From the NCBI GenBank assembly GCA_028554795.2, contig CM068838.1, positions 92,152,974-92,216,973 on the forward strand: a DNA stretch of 64,000 nucleotides, in the 5' to 3' direction. A program made the translations under genes and the position numbers. This DNA is from Sinohyriopsis cumingii (Eukaryota > Mollusca > Bivalvia > Unionida > Unionidae). Of this stretch, positions 61,215 through 64,000 are shown piece by piece. The notes below the pieces were generated by a model. It did no database searches and was not told the DNA's origin. It saw only the letters and a program-made list of their open reading frames with translations. Position 1 is the stretch's first letter; each line of letters opens with the position of its first letter.

Positions 61215-61730
61215 ATGCAGGCTCCATCTTAACACAACATAAATTGATCACATACAGGCTCCATCTTAACACAACATAAATTGATCACATACAGGCTACA
61301 TCTTAAAAGAACATACAGTGATCTCATATAGGTCCCATTTTAACAGAACATTAACTGATTTCATACAGGTCCCATCTTAACAGAACATAAACTGATCTCA
61401 TATGGGACCATCTTAGCTGAACATAAACTGGTCTTATCCAGGTTTCATCTTTACAGAACATGAGTTTATCTCACACAGGATCTATCATAACAGAACATAA
61501 AGTTATCTCATACAGGATCTATCATAACTGAACATAAACCAATCTCATACAGGCCCAATCTTAACAGAAATGAAAATGATCCCATACAGGTTCATCTTAA
61601 CAGAAAAGATTCCAATCTCATATAGGTTCCATTTTAACAGAACATAATCTGATATCATACAGTTTCCATCTTAACAGAAAAGAAACATATCTCATACAGG
61701 TCCCATCTTAACAGAACATAAAGTGATGAC
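61215..61730. repeat. 37-bp minisatellite
   Basis: About 14 diverged copies of ctcatacaggtcccatctta then acagaacataaactgat. Confidence 0.9.
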
Positions 61731-61810
61731 ACTGATTACAGAAAAGCTTAGCACATCTTGAGATTTTCTCTCATAAATCAAATTTTATAACCCACATCTA
61801 ACACCTATGT

Positions 61811-62166
61811 CATGTGGAATAGTGTGTGTGTGTGTGTGTGTGTGTGATTTGAATTTTTAATGTATTTTTTTTTAAAAATCAGTCATCTTGCAACAAAGTC
61901 TGCAGTGTGGCAGTTTATAGTGATGTCTAGCACTGGGGCATCATGCCGCAGACATGTAGCATGATATCCCACCCAATCACATTATCCTGACACCAGGCCA
62001 ACCAGTCCTAACACAAACCTCTTAATAATGAGCGCCAAGCGATGCAGCTGCTAGTTCCATCTTTATAAGTCTTTGGTATGACTCGGCCAGCGTTCGAACC
62101 TGTGACTTCCTGCATCTAAGGTGGATGCTCTAACCACATAGACAACTGCAGTGGTTGCATGTGGAA
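61811..62166 (-). mobile_element. SINE family A with TSD
   Basis: Reverse copy beginning with a TG tail at 61823; the tRNA-like head is at the right end with B box gttcgaacctgtgac. The target duplication catgtggaa (9 bp) flanks it. It follows directly after the 37-bp array at 61.2-61.7 kb. Confidence 0.87.
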
Positions 62167-62964
62167 CAAATTAATATAAAGCAATCTGTTCAACTGAATT
62201 ACAGTACCATAACTGCCATATTTATAGACAATGTTTTGGGCAATTTGAAACTGTGGATTCATGAAAGGAGATGGTGTGGGATGTCATCGGTATGGCAAAC
62301 AAGCAACATAATATGATTCAGAATAAGCCATCTTGTCTTACAAGCCTGCAGAAATGACCTACCATTCAAATCCAAACAAATGAATATAAAATCTAGCTGT
62401 ATTTTCATAAACTACCATTTTATCACACATGCACAAACACACACACAAACACACACTACATGAAACTAGAAAGCGTCGATGGGATGTGGATGTCCACCCC
62501 CACCCCACCACACAGTGTCTAAAATGATCTAAAACCTAACCAAGGATGAATGGAGAAATTAATGGAAAAATGTAACACTCTCATGATGAGGCATATAAAT
62601 ACACAGACTTTTAAAATCCATTATCAAACAAGAAGCCTTTAATAGGACTCCCACACAAAGAAGACTCTCCCAACGGGAAATGGCCAAAAAGAAATTCAAC
62701 AAATCCAAGATCAGTCCATACTTTGTTTTTAACTACTGAATAATAAAACTATCTCTGATATTCAAAAGAAATTCAATCCATCCATCCATCCATACATACA
62801 TAAATACGTACATGCATGATCAATCATAACAAATTTGGTAACATTGTTCTTATGTTTGAGTTTAACATGTTCACAAGATAACTGTTAAGTGCAGAACAAA
62901 AGTTTCATTCCTGGCATATAGGCATTATTTTGCTGAGGCACTGTAAGACTCTTACATGCATGCA
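62167..62964. other. no gene seen
   Basis: AT-rich, with a dispersed-repeat segment around 62640-62750 (atggccaaaaagaaattcaa) shared with 32500, and a short tccatccatcc run at 62776. Confidence 0.5.
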
Positions 62965-63128
62965 CAATCACACACACACCCACACACACACACACACACA
63001 TACATACATACATACATACATGTTTCATACATACATACATATGCACATACATATGCACATACACACATGCATACATATGCATATACACACATACATACAT
63101 ACATACATACATACATACATGCATACAT
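62965..63128. repeat. CA and CATA microsatellite
   Basis: CA run then CATA units up to the SINE A head at 63129. Confidence 0.97.
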
Positions 63129-63455
63129 ACCACTCCAGTGGCCTAGTGGTTAGAGTGTCTGTCTTGGATGCAGGAGGTCGTGGGTTCGATCCCCAGCCAA
63201 GTCATACCAAAGACTTACAAAAATGGTACGAATGGCTGCCTAGCTGGGCATTCAGCATTAAGAGGTTAGTGTTAGGACTGGTCGGCCTGGTGTCAGGATA
63301 ATGTGACTGGGTGCGACATCATGCCACATGTCTGTGGCATGATGCCCCAGTGCTAGACATCATCATAAACTGCCACACTGCAGACATCATAGTGATATGA
63401 CTGAAAACTTGTTATAGCTACCGATATGTTAAAAATCAAAATCACATCACACATC
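63129..63455 (+). mobile_element. SINE family A, best-preserved copy
   Basis: Intact-looking A box (tggcctagtggttagagtg) and B box (gggttcgatcccc), and a perfect 11-bp hairpin (arms 63317-63327 and 63334-63344). It is embedded in CATA microsatellite on both sides, so the TSD cannot be fixed. Likely the youngest copy in the window. Confidence 0.88.
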
Positions 63456-63540
63456 ACATACATGCAAACATGCATGCATGCATGCATGTATGAATGCATA
63501 CATACATACATACATACATACATACATACATACATACACC
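63440..63540. repeat. CATA/TGCA microsatellite after SINE A
   Basis: The SINE tail passes into tgcatgcatg and then CATA units, mirroring the left flank. Confidence 0.95.
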
Positions 63541-63799
63541 TTTGGTAATCTACAGCCAGCATTTTTTTTAACTAACCCTGGTAGCAATACAAATTACCTG
63601 ACCTACTGTGAGTGAGTTATGTAATCTGTGAAATAGTTGTCAGCTCTGACCACCTTTACCTTTTGATCACCTCTACCCAAAATTAGCTCTGTAATCTGCC
63701 AGTGGTGACAGACAGTATGTCATGATCATTATGCAGATATTACTGTTTACTGTTCACATATAATGGGCATATCATGCAGTGTCAAAGAAGTTCTCTACC

Positions 63800-63990
63800 T
63801 CTCTACAGATGGCCTGAGTCTCAGGCTTTGACAATGTTGGTATGTGAGAAAGCTTGCCAGTAGCTTCCTGTGGGTTGTTGGTTCTTACCAGGGTTTTTTT
63901 TTCGGTGGGGGGGTCTTCCTCTACCTTCATGTAAAGCCTATCTTGCACTGAAAAATTGTGTTAAACCCTAAACAATTAATAATAACCATC
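63800..63990 (+). mobile_element. SINE family B, partial
   Basis: The plus strand has gagtctcaggctttgacaat (end of head), ggtatgtgagaaagcttgcc and a 3' end cactgaaaaattgtgttaaa with an AACAATTAATAATAACC tail. An interruption of T- and G-rich sequence sits at about 63892-63910. Confidence 0.78.
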
Positions 63991-64000
63991 TTTTGACAGA

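Noticed and set aside
63129-63210. tRNA gene (A and B boxes well preserved)
   Set aside because: Continues into a SINE body shared by six other copies; no closed cloverleaf.
62885-63301. His/Thr-rich plus ORF and Cys/Met-rich minus ORF
   Set aside because: CA/CATA microsatellite running into SINE A.
1-64000. Retrovirus-like, LTR or capsid-bearing elements
   Set aside because: No protease, integrase, capsid or envelope motif and no long terminal repeats recognised; all RT traces are LINE type.

Overview
This is a 64 kb stretch of animal nuclear DNA. It is AT-rich, almost free of long coding ORFs, and shows GT-AG introns, tRNA-derived SINEs, LINE and hAT remnants and CA/TG and CATA microsatellites. 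The style of the dispersed repeats (CORE-like SINE tails, the 'gttcacctgac...gtcaggtaaac' hairpin ends, 'ccctcgttataaag' repeats) fits a lophotrochozoan, most likely a mollusc. That placement is inference. By eye, about 40% of the window (about 25 kb) is tandem minisatellite with units of 18-111 bp.

One host gene can be recognised, on the minus strand: a homologue of PLEKHG5, a Rho guanine-nucleotide exchange factor with an N-terminal Ras-binding-like fold and a DH-PH core. Four pieces are visible in the right order. They are a possible first coding exon (41694 to 41569), an exon reading like the Ras-binding fold (28690 to about 28532), an exon with the linker just before the DH domain (9274 to 9116), and the exon starting the DH domain (3578 to 3483). 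The last two have classical splice sites and join in phase 0 into a continuous match to the family. The DH remainder and PH domain are not seen and should lie beyond the left edge. If the linkage is right, nearly everything from 3.5 to 41.6 kb is intron. Just downstream of the linker exon is a decayed second copy of it (about 9015 to 8493), swollen by an 18-bp in-frame repeat and interrupted by a SINE.

Layout: 1-1.1 kb, 40-bp array in a 242-bp higher-order repeat; 3.5-9.3 kb, PLEKHG5-like exons, 44-bp and 67-bp arrays, an RTE-like LINE fragment; 9.3-28.5 kb, intron with old repeats, arrays of 21-49 bp, SINEs and a hAT MITE with target duplication; 28.5-41.7 kb, upstream exons and a 5.3 kb 50-bp array with a 2,472-bp higher-order duplication; 41.7-48 kb, probable 5' flank with 30-, 50- and 73-bp arrays; 48.5-52.7 kb, an 83-bp array with a 1-kb higher-order repeat between inverted termini; 52.7-64 kb, more arrays, a hAT transposase remnant, a CR1/L2-like LINE fossil and SINEs.

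No intact tRNA or rRNA gene, CRISPR array, complete transposase, or retrovirus-like or capsid-bearing element was recognised. Most long ORFs are by-products of stop-free tandem units. Repeat boundaries and copy numbers were judged by eye and are approximate.
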